From Aedes albopictus (lineage: Eukaryota; Arthropoda; Insecta; Diptera; Culicidae): a stretch of 64,000 nt of DNA. Numbering within the stretch: position 1 is the first letter of the stretch; each line of letters opens with the position of its first letter. The translations under genes were made by a program, and so were the position numbers. The stretch is taken from NCBI RefSeq assembly GCF_035046485.1, contig NC_085138.1, forward strand, positions 334,945,312 to 335,009,311, given 5' to 3'. The notes beneath the pieces are model-generated. The model was not told the DNA's origin. It worked only from the letters and a program-made list of their open reading frames with translations, and did no database searches. This document shows positions 22,101 through 31,636 of the stretch, in pieces.

Positions 22101-25100
22101 TGTTTTCAGTCCTTCAGAAATCTTTTAGGCGTGTTGGCGCAAGTTAGAGGAAAACACAGTCCTGGTAGTTGCCAAACTGGGCAGCTTCAAAGCTGCAAAT
22201 ATATTTCGTAATTATTTAACTTACATAGAAAAGGATTCAATTCACTTACATTTCTGTGTAACTATTACACTATTACACTGCGCTACAAATCTAATTGCAC
22301 TCTATACTACAGAGTAGTTTATTATAGCGAGCACTTACTACGTACTCATTTGACCAACTGCATTAACTATACTGAAGAGGCACACGTATATGATACAATG
22401 CGTGTGTACCATTGTAGCAGTTCTATCCACAATCAATCTGCATATAGTGTGTCGGTGCGTAGGGATGAGCCGGTTGCTTCACACACTGGGCTAACTGCCG
22501 CATCTCACAGTGGTTGCGGTAACATCCTCCACCCCGTGAACAATCGCATAGACTGAAGCGCCGTATTTCGACTCCTGATACATGTTCCGAACTTCCAACA
22601 GCCTTGATAAATCTACAAACGACTATTTTTACACGGCTGCTCGCCCATGTCTTTCTGACCTTCCTATGACGTTCATTTCCGTTGTCCATTGATGCACACT
22701 TCCTCCCAGTATCGCAGGCCAATAATGAGCTGTTTTGCACATTGGAGCAAACCTCACTATTCAGAACCACTGTGCTGGTCGACTCTGCTGCTGATGCTGT
22801 AGGTGAAAAGTTGTCATCGATGGAAACTGCGGTTGACGGACTAATTGATCCACTGCACGGGGCACCAAATTTGGAATCACTTACTTCGTGATCACAGTCT
22901 ACTCTCCGGTGATCCGATAGACTTCTTGCATAAGCCATCCGCTTCAGCAAATCAAACTTATTCCTGAAGAATTCTTTCTCCGCTTCAATCGCCTTTATTC
23001 GGAAATGTGCTTGTATTTCTAACCACTCTAACTCGAGTTTCATCCGAACAGATGCTTTTCTGTATCGGATACTGTTTTCTTCTTCAGAGGCCATATTCAC
23101 AGTGCGTCTGAACCACTGCGTTATGATGTGTGAAGACAATGCGTTCGGCCAACAAAGGTCGCTCGAAGAAGATGCAAAACGATTCAGACTATGAATCAAA
23201 CAACTTCAATCTGATCTCTACTGCAGATCATACTGTGTTGCTCCCTAACGAAGTAGGTTTTGAGACATCCGATCAGATGGTGTTCCACTACTACTGGAAG
23301 AATTCTGTCCAACTCAGGAACAGAAATCTTTGAAGAATGTTGGCGCAAGTTAGAGGAAAACACAGTCCTGGTAGTTGCCAAACTGGGCAGCTTCAAAGCT
23401 GCAAATATATTTCGTAATTATTTAACTTACATAGAAAAGGATTCAATTCACTTACATTTCTGTGTAACTATTACACTATTACACTGCGCTACAAATCTAA
23501 TTGCACTCTATACTACAGAGTAATTTATTATAGCGAGCACTTACTACGTATTCATTTGACCAACTGCATTAACTATACTGAAGAGGCACACGTATATGAT
23601 ACAATGCGTGTGTACCATTGTAGCAGTTCTATCCACAATCAATCTGCATATAGTGTGTCGGTGCGTAGGGATGAGCCGGTTGCTTCACACACTGGGCTAA
23701 CTGCCGCATCTCACAGTGGTTGCGGTAACAAGGCGATTCCGAAAAATCTCAATAACTTTGTGAAAATTGAACCAAATCGTGTCAAAATTTCACAGCACAT
23801 AGTTTGAATAAAGTACTTTCAAACTTATTTATCCAAATGAGGTTGTTGTTAACATATTTTAATTAATTCAGCTTAGTATACACAACAGTGACATGGGGAG
23901 ACTTGATCCCTCGAGGATGACACACACATAACACATGTGAAAAAAAAAATCTATTCGGAAGCCTCTATTTACTTGGAATTGTAGTCTATTCAACGATAAA
24001 ATGTGTCAGAAAATTATAACTTAAGCACAAACCAAGAAAAGGGGGGTCAAGTCTCCCCATTTTGAAAACACGGCATATCCTTAAAAATTTAAGGAAATCT
24101 TACAATTTCAAACACTCCATATTCATCCAAAAAAAAAAGAAAGCTCGAAAAGAAAATGAATAGGAAGATTCTGGAATTATTTTCCCTTTAAATAAACCAT
24201 GTGATCAAAGGGGAATCAAGTATCACCCATTTTTGAAAAATACATCATAAGACATGCCTCCATAAAAACACAGTTTTGAAAACTTTAACAATAATTTAAA
24301 GACCTTCTGTTGTGTATTAACTTGCAATAGATGTTTACCTGCCATTTTGTACGGAAATCGGATCTAGTTTTGTGTTTCTTCTTAAAGTTTCAGGTAAATT
24401 AAGAAAAAGGGATCAAGTCTCCCCAGTCTCCCCTAATGTTTCCAGAACTTCCTCCAGTTAACTACTTAAAGTTCCTAATGTAACTACCATAGCGGTTCCA
24501 CTGAAGTGTGTCCGCTTCTCATATTAAAATAAGATTGAAAAATTCTGAAAACTGAATGTTACAGCCATACATTTGATCGAACTCTCCTTATGCGAGTTGG
24601 TAACGGCACACAGTTACAAAAACAATACCCATATATTTAACTGCCACTTTTCAGCAGGACTGCTTCATTCTGGACACGGGAGCATCGGGAATCTTCGTTT
24701 GGGTTGGCAAGGGTGCCACATCCCAGGAACGGTCGCAATCCATGATCAAGGCGCAGGAGTTCATCACGACCAAGGGTTACCCGATGCACACGCAGGTTCA
24801 CCGCGTCATAGAGAACGGAGAAACGACTGACTTCAAGCAGTACTTTGCCAGCTGGCAAGACAAGGGAATCAACCACAGCCACCTGATCAAGGCCGCTATG
24901 GACGAGGACAGTTCCGTGGACGGCGGCGAAGAGCGGGAATTCGACCCGGAGATTCTGCACATGTTCAAGAAGAATGGCGGTCGAGCCCTTGGGTTCATGC
25001 CGGACAATGGCCAAGGTGAAGCGGAAGTTTGGCGAGTGGAAAACTTTGACCTGGTTCCTGTAGAACCGCACACTTATGGAATGTTCTTCGGAGGTGATTC

Positions 25101-26088
25101 GTACGTGATCAAGTACGAATACCAAAACAAACGGGGTGGTCATGGGTTCATTATCTACTACTGGCAAGGTAAGCAATCATCAATTGATGAAAAGGCTACT
25201 GCTGCTATGCATGCCGTTCGTTTGGATGACGAGTTGAACGGTAAGGCCGTTCAGGTTCGGGTGACTCAAGGAAACGAGCCGCGTCATTTCTTGAAGATCT
25301 TCAAGGGTAAATTGATCATCTTCAGCGGTGGTCACGCTTCCGGTTTCAAAAACATCCACGATCATGACACTTACGATGTTGATGGAACTCGCCTGTTCCG
25401 AATCCGTGGCACTTGCTCGGATGACGTACGAGCTGAACAGCTACCGGAGACGGCTAGCTCCCTGGCTTCCGACGATGTATTCATCCTGGAAACACCTTCG
25501 GCCACCTACGTCTGGCATGGTGTCGGAGCTTCCGATTTAGAGAAGGACATGGCCGCTAACATTGTAGCAATGATCTCACCTGATGCGAGCCCACAGATTA
25601 TCGATGAAGGCTCCGAGCCCGCTGAATTCTGGGCAGCACTTGGCGGAGAGGGTGACTACGACCGTGAACTGGATCCAACCGGAGCTCCGTTCCTGACTCC
25701 GCGTCTGTTCCACTGCAGAATTCTGTTCAACAAACGGCTTCGCGTCGAGGAAGTTCCACATTTCGAACAGGAAGTAAGTAGCATTCAATCCTATTTCTTT
25801 GTATTAGTAGACTGTAACATCAATCAACCCACTCCACAGGATCTCAACGTGGATGACGTGATGGTACTGGACGGAGGTGACGAGATCTACGTCTGGATCG
25901 GAAACGGTGCAACCGAGGAAGAACGTGCTAAATCGATCGATATGGCTAAGCAGTATATCCGAACGGATCCATCGGAGCGTAACGAGGACACCGTGCCAAT
26001 CGTAATTCTGAAACAAGGCGAAGAGCCACGCAGCTTCAAGCGGCTGTTCCCGGCCTGGGACGATGGGCACTGGGAGGTTCGTCACTAA
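12118..26088 (+). CDS. Gel: Gelsolin, six-domain actin-binding protein (5' end missing)
   Basis: Calcium- and phosphoinositide-regulated actin severing and capping protein of the gelsolin family. Five exons join in frame: 12118-12192, 12360-12846, 12909-13123, 24658-25773 and 25840-26088. They give about 713 residues and a stop at 26086-26088. All introns have GT-AG ends. Gelsolin repeats run in order: G1 from about residue 1 (NFEPVPVAKTSYGKF, DIHFWLGLETSQDEAGSAAI), G2 near 114 (RLFQVKGSKNVRVRQV, the PIP2-type basic stretch), G3 near 231 (LYKVSDADG), G4 near 381 (AEVWRVENFDLVPV), G5 near 503 (TRLFRIRGTCSDDVR) and G6 near 609 to the end. The first exon starts inside G1, so upstream residues (including the usual WRI-type start and any secretion signal) lie on an exon not found. 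The end, DGHWEVRH, shows no long C-terminal latch helix. The family is certain; the paralogue is not. Confidence 0.93.
13250..13510. repeat. Degenerate AATTCTTT-type short tandem repeat
   Basis: Loose iterations of GGCAAGTCTTTTGGAAATTC-like units. Related fields recur at 16840-17350, 21010-21800, 52130-52330 and 59700-61080. Confidence 0.6.
13859..14002. mobile_element. 144-bp MITE, copy 1 of 2
   Basis: Ends GGGGTACTCACTAAACAG and, complemented, GGGGGATTCACTTAACAG are imperfect inverted repeats, with TA on both sides. The same sequence in opposite orientation lies at 43152-43311. The shared interior includes AAGCCATGATTTCTGCTTAT-like and GATCGCGACGTTTAA segments. Confidence 0.75.
14742..15814. 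repeat. 1.07-kb foldback
   Basis: Arms of about 400 bp are inverted copies: GACCAACCCACTATTTACAC on the left matches GTGTAAATAGTGGGTCGGTC on the right, and pairing continues in to about 15393/15420. The left arm is split by a MITE at 14939-15181. Matching open frames at 15160-15375 (+) and 15432-15635 (-) are the two arms read in mirror, not genes. Confidence 0.8.
14939..15181. mobile_element. 243-bp MITE, copy 1 of 2
   Basis: Ends CATATCGGCACCAACATTTC and its exact complement at 15162-15181; pairing continues about 32 bases. The uninterrupted right arm of the host foldback (AAACCGTTATAACTCG in complement) shows the empty site. A second, inverted and more diverged copy is at 63293-63521. Confidence 0.85.
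16290..17990. repeat. Foldback split by repeat field
   Basis: Arms of about 16433-16800 and 17403-17880 are inverted copies: TCGAAAATAAAAGTTCTCCG pairs near 17845, and CTCCATCACTTAAAAATGCC pairs at 17407-17426. Outside the arms, 16300-16430 and 17886-17985 match consecutive parts of the 26956-28192 foldback family. So this foldback appears inserted in a copy of that family. Confidence 0.65.
16840..17385. repeat. Degenerate AGTTCCTTCTGGGATTCCTCC repeat field
   Basis: About 20-27 bp degenerate iterations lying in the loop of the 16.4-17.9 kb foldback. The open frames on both strands (rich in P, S, R, N) are by-products. Confidence 0.7.
17988..18050 (-). mobile_element. 63-bp retroposed tail with 8-bp duplication
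   Basis: AATACTCT at 17980-17987 and 18051-18058 flanks a stretch which on minus reads GAGATGAACCAGCCAAGGGC and then AAAGTCTCTATAATAAAG. This matches the tail of the SINE at 7684-7861. It is an extremely 5'-truncated retro-insertion. Confidence 0.75.
19590..20500. repeat. GGGGTTCTCAGG-type degenerate repeat field
   Basis: Roughly 10- and 20-bp iterations of TTTCAGGGGGTTCTCAGGGG with many substitutions. The open frames at 19518-19982 and 20254-20484 are low-complexity (rich in G, S, F, R) and have no family match. Confidence 0.75.
20421..20687 (+). repeat. Near-perfect 134-bp tandem duplication
   Basis: 20421-20554 and 20555-20687 are the same sequence (from TCTTAGGGATATCAGGAGGA to ACTCTTAGGACTTTC). 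The lack of visible divergence suggests a recent duplication or an assembly artefact. Confidence 0.85.
21010..21800. repeat. Degenerate GAATTCCTGGAAGA-type repeat field
   Basis: Loose iterations of units such as AAGAATTCCTGGAGAAAT and GGAAGAATCTCTGAAGG; non-coding. Confidence 0.6.
22132..22524 (-). repeat. 3' LTR
   Basis: Left LTR, which is the downstream one for the minus orientation. It is preceded on minus by the polypurine tract at about 22525-22538. Confidence 0.85.
22423..23199 (-). CDS. Gag-like ORF of the short LTR element
   Basis: 258 codons on minus, running from the internal region into the 3' LTR. Residues about 50-90 form a charged helical stretch (RMKLELEWLEIQAHFRIKAI) followed by EFFRNKFDLLKRMA, similar in style to the coiled coil in BEL/Pao gag N-termini. 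The middle is serine-rich. No zinc knuckle or enzymatic motif is present. A start at the internal MASEEENS (about residue 36) is also possible. The function is inferred from context and is not proven. Confidence 0.55.
   Translation of the reverse strand: MIHSLNRFASSSSDLCWPNALSSHIITQWFRRTVNMASEEENSIRYRKASVRMKLELEWLEIQAHFRIKAIEAEKEFFRNKFDLLKRMAYARSLSDHRRVDCDHEVSDSKFGAPCSGSISPSTAVSIDDNFSPTASAAESTSTVVLNSEVCSNVQNSSLLACDTGRKCASMDNGNERHRKVRKTWASSRVKIVVCRFIKAVGSSEHVSGVEIRRFSLCDCSRGGGCYRNHCEMRQLAQCVKQPAHPYAPTHYMQIDCG
23338..23730 (-). repeat. 5' LTR
   Basis: Right LTR, the upstream one for the minus orientation. It is nearly identical to 22132-22524. No convincing primer-binding site was identified just inside it. 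Confidence 0.85.
24658..26088 (+). CDS. Gel: Gelsolin exons encoding rest of G3 through G6
   Basis: The acceptor is TTTTCAGCAG|GACTGC. I chose GAC as the first codon because MLDSD+DCFILD keeps the family length; using the earlier CAG would add one residue. The 1,116-bp exon encodes FVWVGKGATSQERSQSMIKA (G3), an acidic linker with DEDSSVDGGEERE, G4 with HGFIIYYWQGKQSSIDEKAT, G5, and the start of G6. A 66-bp intron (25774-25839) splits HFEQE from DLNVDDVMVLDGG. An ATG at 24742 opens a long frame but is internal, not the start. Confidence 0.93.
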   Translation, partial: DCFILDTGASGIFVWVGKGATSQERSQSMIKAQEFITTKGYPMHTQVHRVIENGETTDFKQYFASWQDKGINHSHLIKAAMDEDSSVDGGEEREFDPEILHMFKKNGGRALGFMPDNGQGEAEVWRVENFDLVPVEPHTYGMFFGGDSYVIKYEYQNKRGGHGFIIYYWQGKQSSIDEKATAAMHAVRLDDELNGKAVQVRVTQGNEPRHFLKIFKGKLIIFSGGHASGFKNIHDHDTYDVDGTRLFRIRGTCSDDVRAEQLPETASSLASDDVFILETPSATYVWHGVGASDLEKDMAANIVAMISPDASPQIIDEGSEPAEFWAALGGEGDYDRELDPTGAPFLTPRLFHCRILFNKRLRVEEVPHFEQEVSSIQSYFFVLVDCNINQPTPQDLNVDDVMVLDGGDEIYVWIGNGATEEERAKSIDMAKQYIRTDPSERNEDTVPIVILKQGEEPRSFKRLFPAWDDGHWEVRH

Positions 26089-26929
26089 AAACCCCGATTT
26101 CATTTGTTGAACTAGTTTAATTTATATAATTTCTCCCTTAAGAAACCCCTTACCACTTGTCTGTTCAGCTCTCGTGACGTTGGATTGTTTCGATTGTAGC
26201 TCGTCTGTTTGTAGAATTGGGTAAAATTTGGTTTGCACTTGCTAACGTTTGTTTGGTTTGCCATGACTAACCCGTTTCGGATTTGTTCGCTGCCCTCTAT
26301 CTATGCCACTACCTACACGATTATACTTAATCTGATCCTGCTTAACGTAGTTCTAATCTATAGCGCAATTTCCGATAAATGTGCACGTGATGAGTATTTT
26401 GAATGCTACAGGCCCATGACCATAATAGTAACACATTCCATCCATATACTTTTCCACAGTCACAACCATCATACGAGAGTATTCGGCAACAGGTACTGGA
26501 CCAAAATCAACCAAAAGAGTAATATATGAACAAAGGCGTGATTTCAAATACGCACAATCTTTATACGTACTTCAATATGTGTGTACTTTAATGTTGACTA
26601 TATACATATTTATGATCAGTAAAAATCATCGTAACAAGTCGTGAATGTTTTTAAATTATCCGAAGCTCCTAAATATTTACTAAAAGATAGTTTTGTTTTT
26701 CTAGAATCTAGCTCATCAAAAACATCAAATCAATCAAAATCATACATAGCAGAGCAAAGCAAAAATTAAAAATTGCGAACAAAAATCATGAGTTATGAGT
26801 TTATATTAGGTATGTATTAGAAATTTATGATAAATCAAACTGTGTCGTTTGCATTTCCAGTTATGATTCATAATTACCATATTTTTCTCCGCAAATGCTT
26901 TCTATATGCTTACAAAAGTTTCAAAACAA
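26089..26929 (+). other. Gelsolin 3' flank, likely 3' UTR
   Basis: AT-rich DNA after the stop. No AATAAA was found; an ATTAAA variant lies at about 26765. No further gene is seen. Confidence 0.45.
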
Positions 26930-26955
26930 ACCCACAGTAGGGTGGCCCGCACTTA

Positions 26956-28192
26956 CAGTGTATCAAACAATTGTCCGTACAGCAATTTTTTGGTCAAAAT
27001 AATTTTTCATTCAAATGTTTATAACTTTTTTATACGTCAATCAAAAGCGCTGAAATTTTGACCAATCATGAATCATATATTAAAGCTACATTGGTAAAAT
27101 TTTGAGCGAGATCGAATAAGTTTTCTGAAAGTTATAGAACTTTTAGAAAAACTTATAAGATTTTTGAACACATTTTCAAAAAATTATATCTCAGTATATA
27201 CTCGATGAAACTATTTCAATTTTTTTTGTGTTACGGCTGATACCTAAGGCATCCATATGCAGCTACTTTTGAGGTTTTATATTCACTACAAAAAATATGA
27301 AAAATGTGCTTATGTAGTTGACGATTTTTAAAAATTTACCATATTTTGCACATATAATCTGCCAAACGTTTTCCACCAATAAAAGTGCATTGACTGAACA
27401 AAAATTACATAGGACCTACTCTTCACATGTAGTTTAGTAGGTCCTGTATAAAAATATTACATTAGGAGAGTTTCAAAAAGTTGAAAACACTTGGCACTTT
27501 TATTGATCAAAATATGATAAATTTCCAAATGACACTCTGAACATATACAGATTTTTCATATTTTTTGTAGTGAATATAAAACCTAACGGGCCCATATAGC
27601 CGAGGCGGTAAACGCACGGGTATTCAGCATGACCATGCTGAGGGTGACGGGTTCGATTCCCGGTCGGTCCAGGATCTTTTCGTAAAGGAAATTTCCTTGA
27701 CTTCCTTGGGCATAGAGTATCTTCGTGCCTGCCACACGATATACACATGCAAAATGGTCATTGGCAGAGGAAGCTCTCAGTTAATAACTGTGGAAGTGCT
27801 CATAGAACACTAAGCTGAGAAGCAGGCTTTGTCCCAGTGAGGACGTTACGCCAAGAAGAGAGAGAGATAAAACCTAAAACGAAACTGCATATGAAAGCCT
27901 TAGGTATCAGCTGTATCACAAAAAAAATTGAAAAAGTTTCATCGAGTACATACTGAGATATAATGTTTTGAAAATGTGTTCAAAAATCTTATAAGTTTTT
28001 CTTAAAGTTCTATAACTTTCAGAAAACTTATTCGATCTCGCTCAAAATTTTACCAATGGAGCTTCAATATATGATTCATGATTAATCAAAATTTCAGCGT
28101 ATTTGATTGATGTATAAAAAAGTTATGATCATTTGAATGAAATATTTTTTTTTACCAAAAAATTGCTGTACGGACAATTGTTTGATACACTG
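26956..28192. mobile_element. Nested foldback with TA duplication
   Basis: Ends CAGTGTATCAAACAATTGTC and its complement, with arms pairing inward past ACCAATCATGAATCAT to about 27420. TA lies at 26954-26955 and 28193-28194. The other arm of the host foldback reads CTTATATGAAAAAC without interruption, giving the empty site and proving the TA duplication. A Tc1/mariner-like origin is inferred. Confidence 0.85.
27587..27866 (+). mobile_element. tRNA-derived SINE with 11-bp duplication, copy 1
   Basis: A-box-like TAGCCGAGGCGGTAAACGC and B-box GGTTCGATTCCC head a 280-bp unit with body GGATCTTTTCGTAAAGG and tail GTTACGCCAAGAAGAGAGAG. ATAAAACCTAA flanks it at 27576-27586 and 27867-27877. It is nearly identical to 43871-44149. 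Confidence 0.9.
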
Positions 28193-28929
28193 TATATGAA
28201 AAACAAAAATTTCGAAAAATGCCAAGTCTTACCTCCTAAACCAGTTGTTTTGGACTCCCAGAAGCTATGTTCAAAATTTGAGCAAAATTGGTTGAGCCTA
28301 AGGGGGTGCTCAAAACGCTTGAAGTTTGTATGGGAAAACTTGGCCAAATGTATGCAGAAATTTAAAGTTTTCGAATTTTGCCGCTAGGTGGCGCTGTAAG
28401 CGTTCAATAAATAAACCCTTTGGCATTATTGTAGGTGACTATATGCCAAAGAACTTTGTCGAAGACCGCGAAGTGATCCGACGGCTGTGAAAAAAGTTAT
28501 ACCCTAGGCAAAGTGAGGCAAAGTATTGAGATTTCATTATTGATATTATTTCTTTACATGTATTGGAAAAACAACAAAAAAGTTTATCCTCACTTTACCT
28601 AGGGCATAACTTTCTTCACAGACGTTGGAGCACTTTGCGGTCTTCGACAAAGTTGTTTGGCATATAGTCACCTACACTAATACCAAAGGGTTTGATTATT
28701 GAACGCTTACAGCGCCACCTAGCGGCAAAATACGAAAACTTTAAATTTCTGCATACATTTGGCCAAGTTTTCCCATAAAAACTTCAAGCGTTTTGAGCGC
28801 CCCCTTAGGCTCAACCGATTTTGCTCAAATTTTGAACGTAGCTTCTGGGAGTCGAAAACAACTGATTTAGGAGGTAAGACTTGGCATTTTTCGAAATTTT
28901 TGTTTTTCATATAAGAGTGGGCCACCTTA

Positions 28930-31562
28930 ACCCACAGTGTATTAAATATCTGCATGTTTTTTTCTTTCTTTTTATTCATGATTAAGGTAATGTAATCAAT
29001 GATAGCATCAAAACAGTGAAAATGTTTTGGGATTTAATACTTACTGAAAGTAGGTTGGGAACCCCTGTCCCATATAAAATCAATGGAGCAGTGGTTGTCA
29101 ACCTACTTTTCTCAGGGTCGTTTACGGTGGTTCTCCCGGAAAATCTTCCCGTGTATATTTGGTGGCAAGGCGGACAAATACAATTCAAAATGGCGGAACA
29201 AGATTCTTCACATGTAAAATAATTTGACACTATGACAGTTGAGGTTAAGAGGGCCATACACAGATATTTTTATTCAAGAAAATAGGGAAAAACTGAATTG
29301 AAATTATTGGGATTAACTTTTATTTTTACATGATTAGCGCTCACCGTTGCGGCCGATCGTTGACTCCGTTGGCATGCTTACACGACGACGCAGGAAACTT
29401 CCATTGGCGGGCACGTGGGATCGTCTTCTTCTTTCTTCTTTCTCTTTCTTCTCCTCTTCTCTCTCCTTCTAGCTTTCTTCACTTTCTTCTTCTAGGGGTT
29501 TCAGGGGTTCACAGTTCATTTAAACGGTACAAGAACTTGCTCACGTGTCGGTAAGGCCGGTTTAAACGTAGGGCCATGTTCCAGTTCCGGGGAGTGGTAC
29601 CAAGCGCGCGAGTTTTCAAAAGGTGGCCAATCAAGCGAGCCTGCACCAAGAGAGGGCCGGACAACCACAGATTCAACGACATGCCATTGTTCACAGTTCT
29701 ATACTATTATGTACGGCCGGTCACACATTGTCCTATTCACAACTGCAGTTAATTGTTCACCACTGGCTCGCTTGATCACTGGGCGTACGTTAAAAATCAA
29801 CGGAAAAACTAACGTGGTTACAATTGGTGGTCCGTGGTGAAATTCCCGTTGATCCGTACTCACATTTTAGCACATTTTAGGTGTTAAATATTTAATGGCA
29901 CTTAACTGTGGGTTTTAAGTAACACCTTTTTTAATTGTAGTTTTTTTATAGGGTTTTGGCTTTTATTGCAAGCGTACTCCAAACTACATGGAACAACCGC
30001 GGTAGTATGGTGACGGACTACCTCGCGGACCGACACTATTTCGTCACTCCTCCGGAACGTTAAAAATACTAGAGCCTGGCTCTATTCCGCGGCAACTATT
30101 TATAGCCAGCACATAAACCCCGAACATACCCCATCATAACTCATAGCTGACGATCATACTTCCATGACGACGATGAAGATGATAGCAGACACGATGATGG
30201 ACGAAGTTTGACGGTTCGGGAACACAGGCAGAACAAAACTTACACACTAGAATGGTTGATGCCCCATACTACTTTAAACATTTACTCCGACAAATTGGCT
30301 GCATGCTGAGCCTTAACAAATGAAAACTCCCTATATACTTGTTCCGCATATATTATTAAATTTTGTAAATAAATATATAAATAAACTAACTCAAAAATAA
30401 ATAAATAAGAAAATAAATTAATATATGAATAAATAAATGAATAAGTAAATATATAGAAAAATAAATAAACTACTGTCGGAATAAACACAAAACAAAAAAT
30501 ATATTTCAGAAAGACATCAACCGTGGGGCTACTAAATGACAAAATAGACGTCACTCAAACACTAATAAAAGCGGAGACAGACGAATATTGTGACATTTAG
30601 ACATTTAGGGTTTGACAACACGAACATAAATAACAATATTTTTATTTCTCTTCTCAACCTTCAACTGGCCTTGCCACCAAATATTTCATTGTGACGTTTG
30701 AACGGTCACAGATTTTACATATGAATTCCCAAGTCTTGTATTCCAATGTTTCTGAACTGCCCAGATTTGAAAAATCTTCCAGGCATTTAATCCTTTTATG
30801 CTTGCTAGTGTTTTCTTCATGTATTCTTTTTTATCTTCATTGAAATGGCTTTCAGCCAGACACTGTATTTTAAAACTTTTGCAGTATATGAACTTTCTTA
30901 GAAACTCTTTCCGAAAAATCCAGTGCCATTCATGTCTAGCCAACTTTGCTTTTTAAAGTATTTTTGCATAAACGGTCTAATGATCGAATGGCATCAGTTT
31001 TGCCGAAAAACAGTTGACCGATTAACAAAAAAAAACGAAACGACAGTTTCACCAAAAGACATTTGACTGAACTGCTAGACTGTTTCCAAAACAACAAAGA
31101 ACAACAAACAACAAAGGTCAAATGTTTATTTCATTAATTGCAGGGTGTCCAGTCCATCAATCTGGGAAAAACCCGGGATTATAAAATCACCGGGGAAAAT
31201 CCGGGAAAACACGGGAAAATGTAAAAGGCATCGGGAAAAATATGTATGGTGATAAGCAAGTATTGAATGGACTGGTAGCAACATTTACAGTGTAACCGGC
31301 AGTGTTAAGAAAAATGTATGGACTTCAAACTTTAGATACGTAAGGTTTTTTTGAGAAAATGAGGCTTGACAGTTTAGTTATATATCTGGCAATTATTACT
31401 GAAATATGACAATATAAATGTCAACTTCTTGATTTTCCATTGGCTGACCAAGCCATGTGAGAAATTGCATTGTTTAAAATGCTTTGACATCCATGTGCAC
31501 AACGGAACATGTGCCCGATGAACAAATTGAGATTTGAATTATTAAAAAAAAAAACCCCCACG
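28930..31562. other. Non-coding, with LTR-like and AT-rich patches
   Basis: No gene recognised. Around 29560-30130 the sequence is GC-richer and has ATTGGTGGTCCGTGGTG at 29822, which resembles an LTR-adjacent primer region, but no second LTR is visible. 30350-30475 is an (AAAT)-rich low-complexity tract. 31150-31240 has CCGGGAAAA iterations. The short frame at 30686-30943 has no recognised family. Confidence 0.4.
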
Positions 31563-31636
31563 TACTCCGGTGAGACTCAAACTCACGACTCCCAATTCGC
31601 TAGACGGGCGCTTCTATTCCTGCAAGCTACGGAGTC
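31563..31636 (-). repeat. tRNA-like sequence, likely SINE head
   Basis: On minus it folds as a cloverleaf: acceptor GACTCCG/CGGAGTA, D arm GCTT...AAGC, T arm GTGAG-TTTGAGT-CTCAC. The anticodon arm reads CCCGT-CTAGCGA-ATTGGG with one extra base. The same odd arm occurs at 43545-43617, so both probably derive from one SINE-like family, not from working tRNA genes. Confidence 0.55.

Larger units (their letters stand above)
22132..23730 (-). mobile_element. 1.6-kb LTR retrotransposon derivative, BEL/Pao-like
   Basis: Two 393-bp direct repeats (22132-22524 and 23338-23730) start TGTTGGCGCAAG and end GGTTGCGGTAACA. AGGCG flanks the element at 22127-22131 and 23731-23735. I noted only two differences between the LTRs, so the insertion is young. 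A purine tract (CGGGGTGGAGGA on minus) abuts the left LTR, which sets the orientation as minus. The internal part is only about 0.8 kb and has no RT, protease or integrase: a TRIM-like non-autonomous element. TGTT...AACA ends and a 5-bp duplication fit BEL/Pao; this is inferred. Confidence 0.88.
21923..24435. mobile_element. TIR element with iterated GGGGAGACTTGATCCC motif
   Basis: 28-bp inverted ends start TAGGGGAGACTGAGGAGACT on the left and TAGGGGAGACTGGGGAGACT on the right (complemented), with one mismatch overall. Copies of GGGGAGACTTGATCCC, or degenerate forms, recur internally at about 21951, 23894, 24041 and 24209. The ends begin with TA, so a TA target duplication (Tc1/mariner-like) is possible. 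Without the nested LTR element it is about 0.9 kb and has no transposase frame. Confidence 0.8.
13124..24657 (+). other. 11.5-kb gelsolin intron filled with repeats
   Basis: The donor GTAAGA follows codon GAC and the acceptor is at 24657. Unlike the other three introns (62, 66 and 167 bp), this one holds foldbacks, MITEs, degenerate TTCCT-type repeat fields and a nested LTR element. No exon-like conserved coding block is seen between 13124 and 24657. Parts without named features (14003-14741, 15815-16299, 18300-19580, 20690-21000) are AT-rich and show nothing recognisable. Confidence 0.85.
26939..28929. mobile_element. Foldback element with 9-bp duplication, hosting another foldback
   Basis: ACCCACAGT flanks it (26930-26938 and 28930-28938). 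Ends AGGGTGGCCC and, complemented, TAAGGTGGCCC are inverted. After removing the nested foldback, long arms at about 28195-28545 and 28580-28918 pair almost throughout (AAATTTCGAAAAATGCCAAG and its mirror). Frames at 28133-28387 (+) and 28719-28979 (-) encode the same peptide because the arms mirror each other; they are not genes. Confidence 0.8.

Noticed and set aside
24742..24744. ATG opening the 448-codon gelsolin frame as a gene start
   Set aside because: It lies inside gelsolin repeat G3, downstream of a splice acceptor; protein homology continues upstream in earlier exons.
27500..27748. Minus frame with TGNRTRHPQHGHAEYP
   Set aside because: Reverse read of the tRNA-derived SINE.
28133..28979. 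Two similar peptides on opposite strands (KNFEKCQVLPPK)
   Set aside because: They are the two mirror arms of a foldback, not a duplicated gene.
29052..29102. Two hAT-like end motifs (GGTTGGGAACCCCTG and CAGTGGTTGTCAACC)
   Set aside because: They face away from each other and no partner ends or duplication were found.
29500..30130. Possible LTR with a primer-binding-like ATTGGTGGTCCGTGG
   Set aside because: No second LTR, no target duplication and no gag/pol frames.
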